A stretch of DNA of 64,000 nucleotides. It comes from Aphelocoma coerulescens (taxonomy: Eukaryota; Chordata; Aves; Passeriformes; Corvidae). How positions within the stretch are numbered: the first letter of the stretch is position 1; the number at the start of each line of letters is the position of its first letter. The DNA lies in the NCBI RefSeq assembly GCF_041296385.1, contig NW_027184085.1:58624109-58688108 (forward strand), in the 5' to 3' direction. Below the pieces are notes generated by a model, which saw nothing but the letters and a program-made list of their open reading frames with translations, did no database searches and had not been told where the DNA came from. Made by a program: the position numbers and the translations under genes. Shown here piece after piece: positions 13,401 to 29,560 of this stretch.

Positions 13401-16400
13401 GTCCCTCACTCAGATGAGTTCAAAAGTTGAGAAAATGAATGCTACATAAATGATACCAGCAGGAAGATAAATACTGGGCAAGCACTGCCAAAGGAAATTA
13501 TTAGTACCAAATCAACACCAGAATCCTCATGGAAAAGCTTTTTAAAAAGTTCTACCAAAAAAACCCAAAAAAACCCAAAAAAAAACCCAAACAAACAAAA
13601 AAAACCACAAACAACCTGCACATCACTGCTGTTTTTAAGATCTCTTGAAACCAGATACTTAGAAAATTTAGGATACAAAATAACTGTTTTAATCAGCAGT
13701 AACTTCAACCTAGAAAAATAATGTTGTAATTACTTCAGGTTAAGACATATACATCTGGAACCTTTTTATTATTGAAGTTTTATCTTGCTGTCTATGAATG
13801 AAAATGAAATTTAGCAAAATCACATAGAGCTGTACTGGAAGAAAACACTAATGTTTGAGCCCCCCAAGGAAAGCTTTCCATCAGACTGTAGCTCCAGAAT
13901 GGAGTTAATGTTCACCTACAAATTTGTAAGAAGCATCCTACAACAGTGCTCGTGATTTCTTTCTCCTTTCTGTCCAGCTGGATTTTTAATTAAACAAAAC
14001 TTCCAAGGAACTTCTTATCACAGCCTATTCTTCTGGTTCTGTGCAACCATTGATTAGCATCACTCCACTCTTACTTTGTAACAGTATTAGCAATCAATGA
14101 AAGCAATTACACTCAGAGTACACAGAGAAACACAACATTTGATGACCCTTTAAAACTTCAGTTATCCCAGTAGCTAAATAATATTGCTAAAACACTCCAT
14201 CTATATGAATGATTTGTGCTGCTGACCAGTCCTACTGTGCTTAACCCCTTGCTGCACTAATTAGGCTGCCTAGAGTTTCTGGCTTTTCACTCATTTTTGG
14301 ATAACAGAACATTGCCTTCACAGGTTTTTGGTGGGTAACAACAGGTAACATTGTGCCTGTCATTGTGTTTTTATCAGAACATTGCTTTCATTTTATCCAT
14401 AAAAAACACCATGAAAGCAATATTGGTATGCCAGTTGCAGAAGATACAAACAACATTTCTGGACAAGACACCCATTTTCCATCATCATTTAATTGTTAAG
14501 AAGTGGCTACATGGAAGGCAACACTGAAATGTGTGTTCAGATGAAAGATCTGTGTCTATCTTTATGGTGATACTACCACATGGGTCTCAAAAGTTTAAGC
14601 AATGTATCTGATGCTTTCCATACATGATGAAGCTGTGAGAGGACCATAGCAGAGACACTTAATTTCATGCAGACAATACATCTGTGCCTGAAATAACTAA
14701 AATTTCAGCTTCATTTGCCTACCCTCCTTCTCTCCAGTTCCTTCCCCATGCCTTGAATGCCCAGACGAACTCCCAGATTGCTGAACAGATGAATCAGAAT
14801 GGGTTTTAACTGGCAGCCTCGAGACTGCCATCTGAGATTATCAGGACTCTTTGTATGTCTTTGAATACCACTACTTCATATTAGAAGCATCAAAGAAGGA
14901 ATTGGCAGTTTCAAGATGCAGGCTACACACATAGTTAATGTACATTTTAATTAATTCCAATCTACATAGCAATGCTTGTTAATCAAATCAGAATCTCAAA
15001 CTGTATACATTTGCATATTCCTTCATGACCACCAAAAAAGGCAAAGAAGTACATTGTTTAAAGGTGCATTGTTGCTTGGAGTCAAAGAGTGATAATCCAG
15101 TGTTTTTGACGAGCAAACCAAACATTATTTACAGCATTGAGTTTATCAATTACTGATAACACCCATGCCCATCTTTGCATCAGCAGGATTTCACTAAATG
15201 ATAATTGCAGAACTGTCACCTGAGAAGTTTTGAACTGATGTTTCTCAAAGTGGTTTGTAGTGCCATGATTACTTCAGTTACTTGACACAACGTTTGCCTT
15301 GCTCCAAAATAATCCTTAAAATGCACTTAAATGCTAAAAATGAAGGTAAGAAGTATTAGAAGAAAATGTGAAAAGTACTGTCTGCCCAAACTCTTCTCGA
15401 GTAGCAGAACTGAGGGGCCAGGAACCCCACAGGTGGTTTGAAGAGAATTTTCTTCAGTCCATTATCAGCCCTGTGCAAATTCACTAGAATTTATGATACT
15501 TTGCCATCTGCTCTTATTTGCCCCTCATACAACAACTCTAAGGCAATCAAATCAGTGACTACACCATCAAAGTACAGACTGGTTCTTTCAGGAAATACTT
15601 AAAAAATAAGTGAAAATAACATCATGTACATGTCTTCTGGTTGTCTCTGTCAATCACCTAGCAACAGAGTGACAGAGTGCTCCATAAAATATACATGTTA
15701 AACCTCTTGGAGTAGAGAGCATAGCAAAAATGTTTACAGACAGACTGTTTTCATGATGACTAAATTTATATGTAAAGAGCAGGCTTTGCACCTACCACCT
15801 AGAAGTGTTTCAAAACCCTGGACCCCACTGGGGCTTTCAATTTTGGTCTCTTCTTGGGGGTGGGAAAGATCAAACTGTGTGGGAGTACTGTTAGCTTGGT
15901 ATGGGTTAATGTCTTCATTTTGGTCTACTTAAAATAGTATTTTATCAGCCCCCAAAACCAATGTTTTAAGTAATTTTTACCCTAGCTACCAAATTTCAGA
16001 AACCATGAAAGCTTCTTACAGACTTCTGAAATTGAGAACAAAAATTACTAACTGGCTGCAGTGATACATTTAGTATTGGAGCCTAGAGTTGAAACACACT
16101 TACATATATTGCATTACAATCGTGTGAGTCCAAAGCTGTTATAGGAGAGCTGTTACATGAAGAGCTATGAAGATACATTACAGCCTCTGATGTCTAAACC
16201 ACTATGAAAAAAAAATTTCCTTAGGTCTCCTTGACCTTCACTAGAAAGCTTCCCTGCGTGCCGCAGACTCTCAAGGGCTATCTTAGTAAGACTGTCTACT
16301 GTGGTTACAGAAACTGCCATAAATAAATGAAAATTCCTTCACTAATCATAATCCTGCTAGGAAATAGCAAGAGGCCATCACATGATCTCACACCATCAAG

Positions 16401-19400
16401 CAGGGACTTGATTAACTGAGCGCTTGACCTCTGATGAGTAGCTTCAGCAGTTCTTTTTGGAATACTGGAAAAGTAAATAAAAGCATGCCATTCTGACTGT
16501 AAATTGGTGTCTTCTTAAAAATAAGGTATTTTGATAATAAACAACATTGTCCTCACATTCTGACAATGAAAACTACTGAAACTGCACTCTCATTAAGTGG
16601 CCTGGAATTAATCAACATGCTTGAAGTTGCGAAAGGCATGCAGATAAAAACATCTTTTCTGGAAACAGAACAAACCCCCCCCAAATCCCACACTTAGAAT
16701 GACCACAAATGATCAAATGTTTGATTTTCCTCTAAGATCAGCTATCAGAAGAATTTTGTAAAGCAAAGCTGGACCTTAGTCAGTGTTGAACATTGGCAGC
16801 CTTAGAGATAGATGACATCTATTTGCTTAAGTCACCTGAATCAATGCTTTGGGTCACAGACCACAGAGGGATCATATTTCCCCACTTAAAACTCTTTTTA
16901 ATTCAGAAAAGGAAAATGACAAGTGTGTTTTGTTTGTTTGTTTTTTCCTTCTTCTTTTCTACATTTATAGCTTTGCTTGTTGTGCTTGGTCACACATGTG
17001 AAAAACAGACTGAAAAAATAATCAAAAATTCATTTAAAGTATGTTTTGAGCTAGGAAGGTTGTATTTTCCCTGATATAGTCTTCAGGTCGACTCATTTTA
17101 TCTTCATGAAAAAAGAAACACCTAAAAACCCACATGTATTATATTCAGTCAGAAACTCTGCTACCTTTTATCATCATTTCCTAACAGGATTACAATGCTC
17201 TCAGCACCAGAGCTATTATGAGCTCAGATAAGGTTACAGCAGATATCCAGAATTGCATTGCCCATTGTTCATGAAAATCAGGCTGAGATTCACGCAGCAG
17301 AACGGTGAACTGAGCAGAGCACAGACCACCTCTGGCCAGAAGAGAAGCAGACACTGGGGAGCTGAGAACAGAAGGGTCAGGCAGCTCCATGAAAGGCCAG
17401 GCAGCTTCACAAACCTGATGTGCTTCATCTCAATGGAGAGACTGCAAGTAAAGAACAGCACACAAAGAGCAATGTAAGAGAAAAATACTTGCGTAGTGCT
17501 TTGAAATCTAGCCTAGGCACATTGATTGGATGGCACAGCAATTCAATTTCTATTTTCTATGTGTACTTGCTGTCCTAATAATTTTGGAAACACTAACCAG
17601 ATTGTAGACTCTTTGACTCATAGTATGAGATGAGTATGTTCCTTTCTTTGTCTTTGTAAATGTACAGGAACAGGAAACTATTCAGTTAGTTAGAGAATGC
17701 GATGAAACCGCAGCAACTCACTATTATTATTTTTTTAGCATTTATAGTAACATATTCTTTTCTGTGTGGGCTGTGGTTAGAAACACGAACTTAGCTAGGA
17801 ACACAAGCTTCTACTTATTCCAATTTTTCAGTTTACAGTAGTGCTGGAGTCATAACTCTAAGACTTTTACAGCAGCTCCACTTGTCATGATCCAACACTG
17901 AGTGAGATCCAGACAAAATCTAGGTTACCACAATGGACTGTTGCTTCCCATTCCAAATCCAAGTCTTCACAAGCTACTGACTGCTACGCTAACCTATGTT
18001 CGTGCTTCTTCTGACATGCCTTCACAAGAGAACTGGCAAAATGCAAGCACAGGCAGAAAAAGGGAGAGGGGAAGAACTGGCTAAAAAGAAATTACAAATT
18101 CAGTACGTCGACTTGCTGAAATTTTTTAAAAACTATTTTATGGTTGTATGAGATTATATGCTTCTATAATTAAAAATTCAGAAACATTTAATCTTAACCT
18201 AAATGAGATATTTATTTAAATGTGGGTATTCTCAATTGTTCTTTCAGCTAATGTGATGCACATTTTTTATTCCAGTGGAAAACAGGCTCTTGACATCATC
18301 AGGGTAAATGTAGCATAGGGGAATATAAGAAAATTAGTATTCTAAAATGGCTCTTAGAAAGATGCACACACCATTACACCATATAATTTGGACAATTTTA
18401 CATATTATTATACCTTGCTTGATTCTATCTTTAAGACACAGTGACCCTTCAATATGTGATTTAAGTTAGCAGACAATGGGAACTTTGATAGTATTCACTG
18501 AGACACAAACAGATGCACCTCTTACAGAGCTCAGCCTACCCACTCATCTAAGATCCTATCGTGCCAGTTCAGTGAACTGATTTTCAGACAGATGAAACAT
18601 TTGAATTGTATCATGAGGCTAATATTGAAGTCATATAAATGAAACCACATTCATAGTCTATTTTATTTTTCCTAATTGACTTCATATCTGCTGATGTCTG
18701 ATGCTTTTTAGGTCAGTCTGCTGGAGAAACAGCAAACGGCCTAAAGGACAAAATTTCTTATGCAGATGAATCGTGGAGAACTCATTCTCACGCGAGTAGG
18801 AAGATATCTGCACCAACTGAAGTAGGATAAAAAAAATTGCAGGAATGTGGAGATATTAATATTTCCTTTTCTCCCTTTACCCTTTCAAAGATTATGCTCA
18901 GAAAGGAAACGCTGTAGTGAGACTTAGCCTTTCTTTACACAGATCTTTATTCCTGCTAGAAGGAGGCAGTGTTATGTAAAAACAAAGTCATCACCTTCTG
19001 AATGCTGCCCTGCCCCCAAGGGTTGTGGAAAGAAATAGAAGACATAATTTCAGTGACATTAACCTCTGCTGGGGTATATTGCATTATATTAAGAGAGTCT
19101 TTTTTTTTTTTTTTTTTTAAGTATACTAAACTATTTAAAAATGCCTGTTTATCCAACATATAATACTTTATTTATTATACCACTGAATTGTTCCATTTTT
19201 TAGAAAGCTTTTTAATTTAATGAAGTAACTCCTGAGTGATGAAGAACTTTTTACAGGGAATGCTGCCCAGTGAACTAGAATACAAATAACCCTTAGGAGT
19301 GAGCTCCTCAAAGGGAGGTGGGAATAAGCCTTAGAGGAGAAAGCATCCAAGCTCCTCAGTCTGTAGTTGCTCAAGTTCACCACTTCTCATGCCTCTGCTC

Positions 19401-22400
19401 CTCCCCACTTTTACTCATTTTAATATTCTCTGATTATGAATGCACTTGTCAACTTTTAAAGAGCTGTTAAGTGTAATTATTGATGATAGCTGGAAGGTGT
19501 ATTGAACTCCTGTGAAATAAACTAATTAAGAACAATTCCACTGACTAGAAAGCATAAACTTACCCCATCCGTTATTACTGCTCTCCTCCTTTAATTAGAA
19601 AACCCATAAATGACTGAGGAGGACATATGCCAGTAGAGCCACAATTTACTTTTTGGAGGATTGCAACCCAGCAGGAAGACTGTAATGAATGTAAGGAGAA
19701 GGAGAAAGAGAAATAAAATGATACTGTGCCATGTTTAGCAGTAACTCAGTTGTTCCAGAAAGATGAACAACTGAATTCTTATCTCATTGTCATGAAATCT
19801 GATGTCCAGACTTTACATTCATGTCCAGACATCACTTTTTTCACACTACTAATCAAAACTCTGTAAGGCACATATGGCAATAAAGGACAGACAATCTTCT
19901 ACTCTACATTAAAGAGAGTATATGCACTGCTAAGAATCTTACTGCTGAAATGCTTGCAAAAGCCTCCTTATTTTCTACTAGATTTTGCAATATCACTGAA
20001 GAACACTGATCTGAGCTGTTTGGTAAACAAGTGTGGCTTTGCAATCCAAGGCACTCATTAGTGGCAAAGAAAGAATATTCAAAGAAGCAGCTACCCTGAA
20101 ACAACAGGATGTGTTGCTGTTGCATGTCTTTAGGACCTGCCACTACTACACTGGTACTGTTGCAATTATATGACAGGAAAGGTTTCCAAAACCACTCCAG
20201 ACAAAAGTGATATGGACAGGTTTGAAAGACAATACTCTGAAACAGAAAGACTGTTCTAGATGAAAGCAGCTGAGAATCATTCATGCTCAACCAACCACCT
20301 TCCAAACAGGCTAACATTTCCTTCCATGGATTCTTGTAAAAATACTGAGTTAACTACTTGTTCTTGAGAATACTACTCCCAAAAGCTAGCAACCATAAAC
20401 AGAAAGTTTCCACGTACTAGGAAAAAAACAAAAGCCAAAACCTCCAAACCACATCATGTATATTCAACACAGCAGACTGACCTTACCTTCAACAGTAAAC
20501 ACGTCAAGTTACTAATTAGCATCAGCTAACGAGAACATTCTTAGGGTAAATACATCAGGCTAAAAATAAAACCAAGATGCCAAAATAATCAATAGTGGCT
20601 ATTCGGGCCATAAAACAGATTAAAGAATTAAACACCTGAGTTATGCTCCTAGAAAAGACTATCACAATACTGAGAGCCATGTTCAGGTAGCCTGGGTATG
20701 GGAAGCAAAAGGAAGAGCAGGACTTTCTGTTCCACTCAAGGTTAACATCTATGACCAATTCATGGCACAGGAGAAAGCTGAGGCCAGAGTAAAGTCAAGG
20801 ATGTACAGATGCCAAACAGCAGTGTAACTCTGGGGTGTATCTTCCGTGTTTTTAATTAAGGCCAGAATTGGGGATACAACTGAGGCATGTGGATTTTGGG
20901 TCCAGCTGAAACTACACAGGGTAGAAATCAGAAGAGTAGCTATAAATGGGTAATTCTTTCATCCCCAACCAACACATACCTACACGTTTAGTAAAACTAT
21001 GTTCTTTAGTAATCTCCAACCTGTTAAATTGCAACAGATTTCAATTTCCCTTGCCTGAATATTTTTGCTTCTCACAGGAAAGAAAAAAAAGGCTATTAGC
21101 ACTCTGTTCCCTCCTTGTGAAGCAGTACTTCCAAATTTCAAACTATTTATGGGGTTGAAAAAAAAAATCACCTGTTGTGAATTATCGAGACCACGTAACT
21201 TACAATAAATACCATATTCCTATATAGATGTATTGGTAATTGCCCTCCTAGTCTCAAAGTTAGTTACTCACAGTGCCTTTTTCTTAATATGCGTATTTTT
21301 ATGGCATTATATATAGATTTATAGGCAGGAAAGATGTAGGTAGAAAAATGGCATGTTTGGTATACCAGGTACATGCATGAAATTATAAAGCTGGAATAAA
21401 TCTCTCTCATACAATATCTTGAGAGAAACTAGTAGAAGACACCTTTACCTATTTGACACAAACCTGCTTGAGAAACAGAAGCTGGGCAGTACAAGCAATT
21501 ATTAAGTTCTATTACATATGAAAATGACTGCTGTGAAAAAAGTAAATGCTAAGTGGTAAGAGGACACTTCTTCGATCATTTCTACTTGATGGCCTCTTTG
21601 AGACGGAAAACTTACTTGTTCTGTTCCCCATCTATTCATGATGTGAATTATGTGGGATACTTGTTGACATAATTAAGATTCATGTTTTCACACCTGAACC
21701 AAAGAATTGGCTGATAGTATAGCTGTGAAGAAATAAATTTGTTGAGAATATGATTTATAATTAGAACATGCACAATTTATTCTCAAACTGTCAAGCTCAT
21801 CTGCAGCCCCATAGGGTTCCTTAATGGCTACAGTCTGCTCAAAAAGTCAAGGAATGGAAGTACCTACCAGTGTTGGGACAAAAAAAAAAAAAAATTAAAA
21901 ATTTCATCTTCTAAAATAAGGCCTCCTCTCACCAAGAAGAAAAGCCTTAGATGGCCTGAATTCTTCCATCTTCAAAAAGTTTCAACATAGAACACATCTG
22001 AAGGTGAAAAAAAGATAACTGAGCACACAAAATGTTGGTCACACTGATGAAATCAAATTTCCAAGTGTTCATGTGACAATCAGTCACTAAGAGCATGCTT
22101 TCTTCAGGAAAACATATGGCCACAGCTGCTAACTCAGTTCTGGCCATAGGTTCAAAATGAGGAATTCACTTCCATCTTTCCCTGCTGCCATCATGCTGGC
22201 CCTCATGAGAATGAATCTACATGAAGAACAATTTGGTTATAGCGATGGCCTTTAGTGTTAATGCCTCTCACATGAAGAAGTTTCTCCTAAAGAATAAAGG
22301 TTAACCACTTTTAAGTAATTTACAAGAAAAACGTATGAAAATGACTAATCAATATGAGTTCCAAAGTTCCAAGAGTTTTTTCCGGTGCAGAAAAAAAACA

Positions 22401-22629
22401 CATAATGACAAGATGTAAATAAATGGAATTTACTTCCATCTTCCATTTTGATAGAATTTTGAGAGCTTGAGACACAAAACATTAGTTTTAATAAGAAACC
22501 ACATCGATTCATAGAAGCTAAATCTTCCTAAGGCAACATGAATGAAGACTGACAGACACATAGAAGGAGATATTAAAGAAGTCTATTGGTTTAATTTTCT
22601 TCAGAATTAACATAGAAATATATGCTTCA
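10401..22629. other. Non-genic sequence downstream of HSD17B4
   Basis: No gene or confident transposable element is visible. Notable items are an A-rich AAAAACCC-type repeat at 13555-13612, a T run near 19100-19118 and an A run near 21880-21893. A 137-codon minus-strand frame at 19904-20317 matches no family I know. Conserved noncoding elements may be present but cannot be identified without alignment. Confidence 0.55.
13555..13612. repeat. A-rich microsatellite (AAAAAAACCC-like units)
   Basis: Three to four units of seven to nine A followed by CCC pass into AAAC/AAAAAAAACC. It is a low-complexity tract giving a Phe/Gly-rich shadow frame on the minus strand. Confidence 0.8.
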
Positions 22630-22896
22630 TTGTAAGAACTACATACATTTTATTTAGATAAAGATGTGCAATGAGAAAAGTATGATTCTCTACCATTGCT
22701 GAGAAACTAAAAAGGGACAATAGTAACAGTTATGTTCATTTCATAACTTCTGTCTACGGTGATTAAATCAGCTTGTGTATTAGCAGTATAATGAATCAGT
22801 ACATTGATGTTAACTAGCCTGCAAATCATTGGTTCTGAACTAATTGAGTTTTTATCTTCTAAAGTTCTTCATTGCTGTGGTAGACGATCAAGCAGT
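22630..22896 (-). other. HSD17B4: HSD17B4 probable 3' UTR
   Basis: About 250-270 nt of AT-rich sequence lie between the stop codon and the first canonical AATAAA in transcript sense (22649-22654). The cleavage point near 22630 is estimated at 10-30 nt past that hexamer and was not observed directly. No similarity to a repeat family is visible. A longer UTR using an ATTAAA further downstream is possible. Confidence 0.5.
22649..22654 (-). promoter_or_regulatory. Polyadenylation signal AATAAA for HSD17B4
   Basis: The plus strand reads TTTATT, giving AATAAA in transcript sense about 245 nt after the stop codon. It is the first canonical hexamer after the stop. Use in vivo is inferred. Confidence 0.5.
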
Positions 22897-22986
22897 TCAG
22901 AGTTTGGCATAATCCTTCAGGATCATTTCCAGTTTCTGGCTCAGCATGATGTTCCCCTTCACTTTTAGTTTACCAGAAAAGAATGC
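22897..22986 (-). CDS. HSD17B4: HSD17B4 last coding exon (probable exon 24): SCP-2-like C-terminus with PTS1
   Basis: The coding part is 90 bp: 29 residues and a TGA stop at 22897-22899. The sequence AFFSGKLKVKGNIMLSQKLE then MILKDYAKL is nearly identical to human. The terminal AKL is a type 1 peroxisomal targeting signal recognised by PEX5, placing the protein in the peroxisomal matrix. The acceptor is GTTCCTTTTAG|GCA. The exon continues into a 3' UTR after the stop codon. Confidence 0.98.
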   Translation of the reverse strand, partial: AFFSGKLKVKGNIMLSQKLEMILKDYAKL

Positions 22987-25151
<2,165 letters not shown>

Positions 25152-27163
25152 CTATTATCATAAAACATCCAGTCTAAACATAAATCTTGAGCTATCAGCC
25201 ACTTAAAAAATAAATTAGGTTTAATTCTTCTTCATCAATGAAAGAAAATAAAAAATTATTCCTGTACTAAAGGGGAGGGTGTTTACAGCAAGGACTGCCA
25301 TTTAAAATTCTTGCAGCGATGGTAAAAACTATTTTTGAATGATCCTAAAGATGCACAAGATATTAATTAGTGGACTTACGGCAAAAACGTTCAAGTTAGT
25401 AACAAAGCTCTCAAATTCAAAAACATCCTATAGTCAGACAAGGCAAATGTAGCCGTGTTCAGACACACTGCTGCATTTTCCCTGGTCTGTCCCACAGGCA
25501 ATATAATATAGCCTATTCTGCTTCACGCAAGGCGTGTTTAAAGCCTTGCCAGTTATCTGTCTTTCTCTTCTGGAAAGACAAAAATTCCTCCAAGTGTCTG
25601 TAGCTTCAGAGTGTTCTTTTCCCACGCCAAATGACCTGCCAAAATAATCTATTACAAAGCTAACACTATCAGGTATTGTGTCATTTGTTTAGAAGAGTAT
25701 TTTGACAGGATGTGCTGTGCCAAGTAATTCTCAGATTTTACAAATTCCCATCTTTCCTTTACACTTTTGCCTCTTGATCCATCGCCCCCCATCCCACACA
25801 TTATTCATGTGGATAGTCCTGTAAGGACATGGCGTCTCTCATCACAGAATCATGGCTGCCAAATTGGCTGCTCTTCATGGACAAATTTTAGGGCCCTCAC
25901 CTAACCATGGAGACTAGTTTCTGCATAAACTCTCTTATGTGCAAATTTCTTCCAAATAATTTTTTGACAGGGTAAGGGAAACGATAAAGATTGGGAGTAG
26001 CTTTAGTCTATTTAAGTCTTTCATTTTCTGAAAGTAATATTTATCCAGTTACAGCAGAACTAGAAGGGGACTTAAGTATACAAAGTTGCTCAGTGAGAAG
26101 TGACATACTGGATTATTATTTTCCAGTTGATTTTGAGGTAAACTATAATTTATGGAACAGATTTAATGCATATCACTAACTTCAGGCAATATGGGAAGAA
26201 ATTAAAAAGGTTACTGAGTACCAGATGAATTATCTATACATTTCTGTTTGTGGGTAGGGGCTGTGTAACATCCTTGTGATCCAAAGCAGTAGCTATATAG
26301 TCTAACATATGTGAGCCTTTACACATTACTCCTGTAGGTTACGCAGGCACAGACTATTATTAGAAAAACAAAAATCAAGAAAATCATCTACTTAATCATG
26401 AAGTGCAAGCTGCACACACAAACCAAACTCTGAGAGTGGATACCAGCTCTCACACTAAGTTAACCAAGCCTAACTGTCCATGTGCTTTTAAAATACAGCT
26501 CTACCCAAATGCTGGCAATGTTACACACCATGCCAGTGTAGGAACTGCTCCCTTTGAGCCAAACAGCAGTGTCAGCAAGCCCAACAGATTAATTCACAAA
26601 CCACAGACATGGTGTCTAGGATGCCTACAGTTCTTAATCAATTGTTTTGAATTACTTCTGGACCTTAGGAGTCCCTTCTTGTACTTCATTCTGCTGGCAC
26701 TAGATTTTTTTCCTGTCCCTACCCTTCCTACACTGCTTCAGAAGGAACCCAAACGCTGAAAGCCTGACATACTGTGTCCCAACACACAACTTCTTCTTCA
26801 CTAAGTACTGGCTGAAAAGCAATTTTGACATACTTTACTGATAATACTCATCCATCAGTCTCAGCAGTGTCAATTTTAGATGACAAAAAAAATTAAAAAG
26901 GTGTAGTGACTCAGAAAAGTTATAATGACACATTTCATTTTGAATATAGTACATAATTAACAGTCGTTGCATTGTTGTACATTAAGATATCACGTAACAT
27001 TATTACAGTCCTTGTTCTCCTTCTCCATTTCCTAGCCAAATCCCAAGACCATAATTTACCAGTCAGTATCTACAATTAACAGTAACCTCTCAAAGCACAA
27101 CCAGACCTTCAAACATTGCATAATCACAGCACCCATAATCAAGGTAAACCTTTCACATTTACA

Positions 27164-28415
27164 AAATCACAGAATCGTTAAGGTTGGAAAAGACCTCCAA
27201 GATCACTGAGTCCAACTTGACTGATCACTACCTTGACAACTAGACCACAGCAACTTGTTCCTTGAACACTTCAGGGACTCCACCCTTTCTGTGAAGTAAT
27301 TTCTCCTGATGTACAATATGAACCTCCTGTGGTGCAGCTTGAGGCCATTTCTTCTTGTCATGTCGCTGGCTGCAGAACCAGCAGGAGAAACCAACGCCCA
27401 CCTGCCTACACCCTCCTCTCAGGCACTTGTACAGAGTGGTAAGGTCTCCCGCAAGCCTCAGTTTCTCCAGGCTAAACACCCCCAGCTCCCTCCACTGCTC
27501 CTCACAGGACCTGTGCTCCAGAACCTTCCCCAGCTCCATTTACCTTCTCTGGACTCACTCCAGCACCTCAATGTCTTTCTTGTTGTGAGGGTCCCAAAAC
27601 TGGACACAGCACCTGAGGTATGGCCTCACCAGTGCCAAGTAGAGGGGGACAATCACTGCCCTGGTCCTGCTCGTCACACTACTGCTGATACAGGCCAGGA
27701 TGCCACTGGCCTTCTTGGACATCTGTGCATCCACTGGCTCATGTTCAGCCAGTTGTCATAAAAAAATTCTCACATCCTTTTCTACTGGGCAGCTTTCCAG
27801 CCACTCTTTGCCCAGTCTGTAGCATTGCCTGGGGTTGTTGTGACCCAAGGACAGGACCTGGCACTTGACCTTGCTGAACCTCATCCAATTGCCCTTGGTC
27901 CATTGATCCAGCCTGCACAGATCCCTCGGCAGAACTTTCCTACCTTCCAGCAAATCAACATTTGCACCCAAGCTGGTGTTATCTGTGAAATGACTGAGGG
28001 GACAGTCAATCCCCTCATCCAGATCAACAAGGATGATATTAAAGATATTAAACAGGACTGGCCCCAATACTGAGCCTTGGGGAACACCACTAGTGACTGG
28101 CTCCACCACTCTTTGGCCCCAGCTATTCATACAGAGTTTTACCCAGGAAAGATTATGCCTTTCCAAGATGTGGACTGCCACCTTTTCCAGGAGAATTCTG
28201 TGGGAAACAGTGCCAAAGGCACTGAGGTAGACACACCCACCAGGTGGGTCACCTGGTCATAAAAGTAGATGAGGTTGGTCAGGCAGGACCTGCCTTTCCT
28301 AAACCTGTGCTGGCTGTGATCCTGGCCCCTTGGTTGTCCCATATGTGCTGAGTGATCACAATCAAGATGACCTGCTCCATAACCTTGCTGGACACCAAAG
28401 TCAAGCTGATCACCT
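27164..28415 (-). mobile_element. CR1 LINE, 3' part with reverse transcriptase, minus orientation
   Basis: This is a 5'-truncated CR1 of about 1.25 kb inserted in gene sense. Its 3' end at 27164 has the typical tail (GATTCTGTGATTTT in element sense). A 141-codon frame at 27756-28181 shows the reverse transcriptase block [17 protein letters not shown] and the active-site loop as FTDNT, where an active element would have two Asp; a second frame at 28139-28342 holds SQHRFRKGRSCLTNLI from slightly upstream in the enzyme. The frame shift between them and the altered catalytic Asp show it is dead. Orientation matches HSD17B4. Confidence 0.95.
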
Positions 28416-29189
28416 CAAATCCTTAACCTCACATCAAGTTAATCCTTATTAGAAATTCCAAATTTAAAAAAAAAGAAAAAAAAAAAAAGAAAAAAATAGG
28501 ACTATCTAGTTGTATATTCCTTTCCCAAAAAGGTGAAAATGTTATTTCCGCTTCTTCTGTATTCTTTTTAAAGAATATTAAGATTTTTGATAAGGAAGAA
28601 AAAAATGAAAAAAATTTACTGAGCAGCCACAAAAGCAGAGCATTCTGTGACAGCAAAACGGTCTTTTCCACAAAAACACAGAGAACCTTCTATTGTTACT
28701 TGATCCATTCATTTTTGTAGGCTTCATCATAAATGAGTTGACCTCTCTAATGCAAGTAGTAAAAAAAAAAAAAGGTGAAAAAAAAGGTGCCACTGTGGAG
28801 AAAGAGTGATCCAAAATATATCAGAAAGTAACTCCCCTCCTTATAAAGAATGAAGTATTGCCACAGAAACTTGCTCATTCAATTTTTTTTTCAGGACAGA
28901 AAAACAAACAGAAGGATTAGAAACATACACAATCCATTTTCTTCCCTCTTGACCTATAGAATACACAAGACAGTTGAGACTAGAGCACTGGCTCATGGAC
29001 AAATAAACAAGCAATGAAAGACATAAGCTGAATGCCAGAACAGGTTCCAAGCATCAGAGCAGAAAAATCCTAGCTTTCCAATGACCAGAGAGAGTGCCCT
29101 CATGTAAAATACAACTTTATGAGATAAAGCCATATATATGTATACAAAACACAGCTGCCTGCTGTAGCAAGAAATGGTCTTGATGCAGG

Positions 29190-29560
29190 ACTATGCAAGT
29201 TGTCTGCACACACGTGCTGGATACCCTCTGTGGTCATAGCTACCGTGTCGCCAGTGCAGCTGGCAGCCAGCTCAACAAGGATGTGGCACTGGGGCAGCCA
29301 CGATAGAGCTCAGGTGGCTGCAGCCATGGGTAGCTGCCAGGTCTGCCCTCCACACTGCCACTGCAGCTCCAGTGCTGCCAGTAAAGAGGAGCAACCCAAG
29401 AGTGCCTCTGGTGTCCTCTGCTCCTGAGCACATGCAGACCTCCATGGCTGCCACAGCTAGAGCTCTGCTAGCCATTCACATGGCTGATGTTTGCAACATG
29501 GGTATGGGTACTCCCCCTTACTGTGTGTGGCAACACAAACTAACCTCAAAGCCAAAGCCC
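29190..29560. other. GC-rich island of unknown origin
   Basis: About 370 bp stand out from AT-rich intron sequence by a high G+C content and many short GCTGC/CAGCTG/GGCAGCC motifs in both orientations. Several overlapping frames of 63-76 codons cross it, none resembling a known protein. It lacks the CR1 tail, tRNA boxes or an LTR-like polyadenylation region. It could be an unidentified repeat, a decayed pseudogene or a local GC-rich expansion. Confidence 0.5.

Noticed and set aside
13555..13612. Interstitial telomeric repeat
   Set aside because: Units have seven or more A with CCC and variable length, not the vertebrate TTAGGG/CCCTAA unit.
27309..27761. 150-codon plus-strand open frame
   Set aside because: It is the antisense of the CR1 3' region; the DNA is clearly CR1 on the minus strand.
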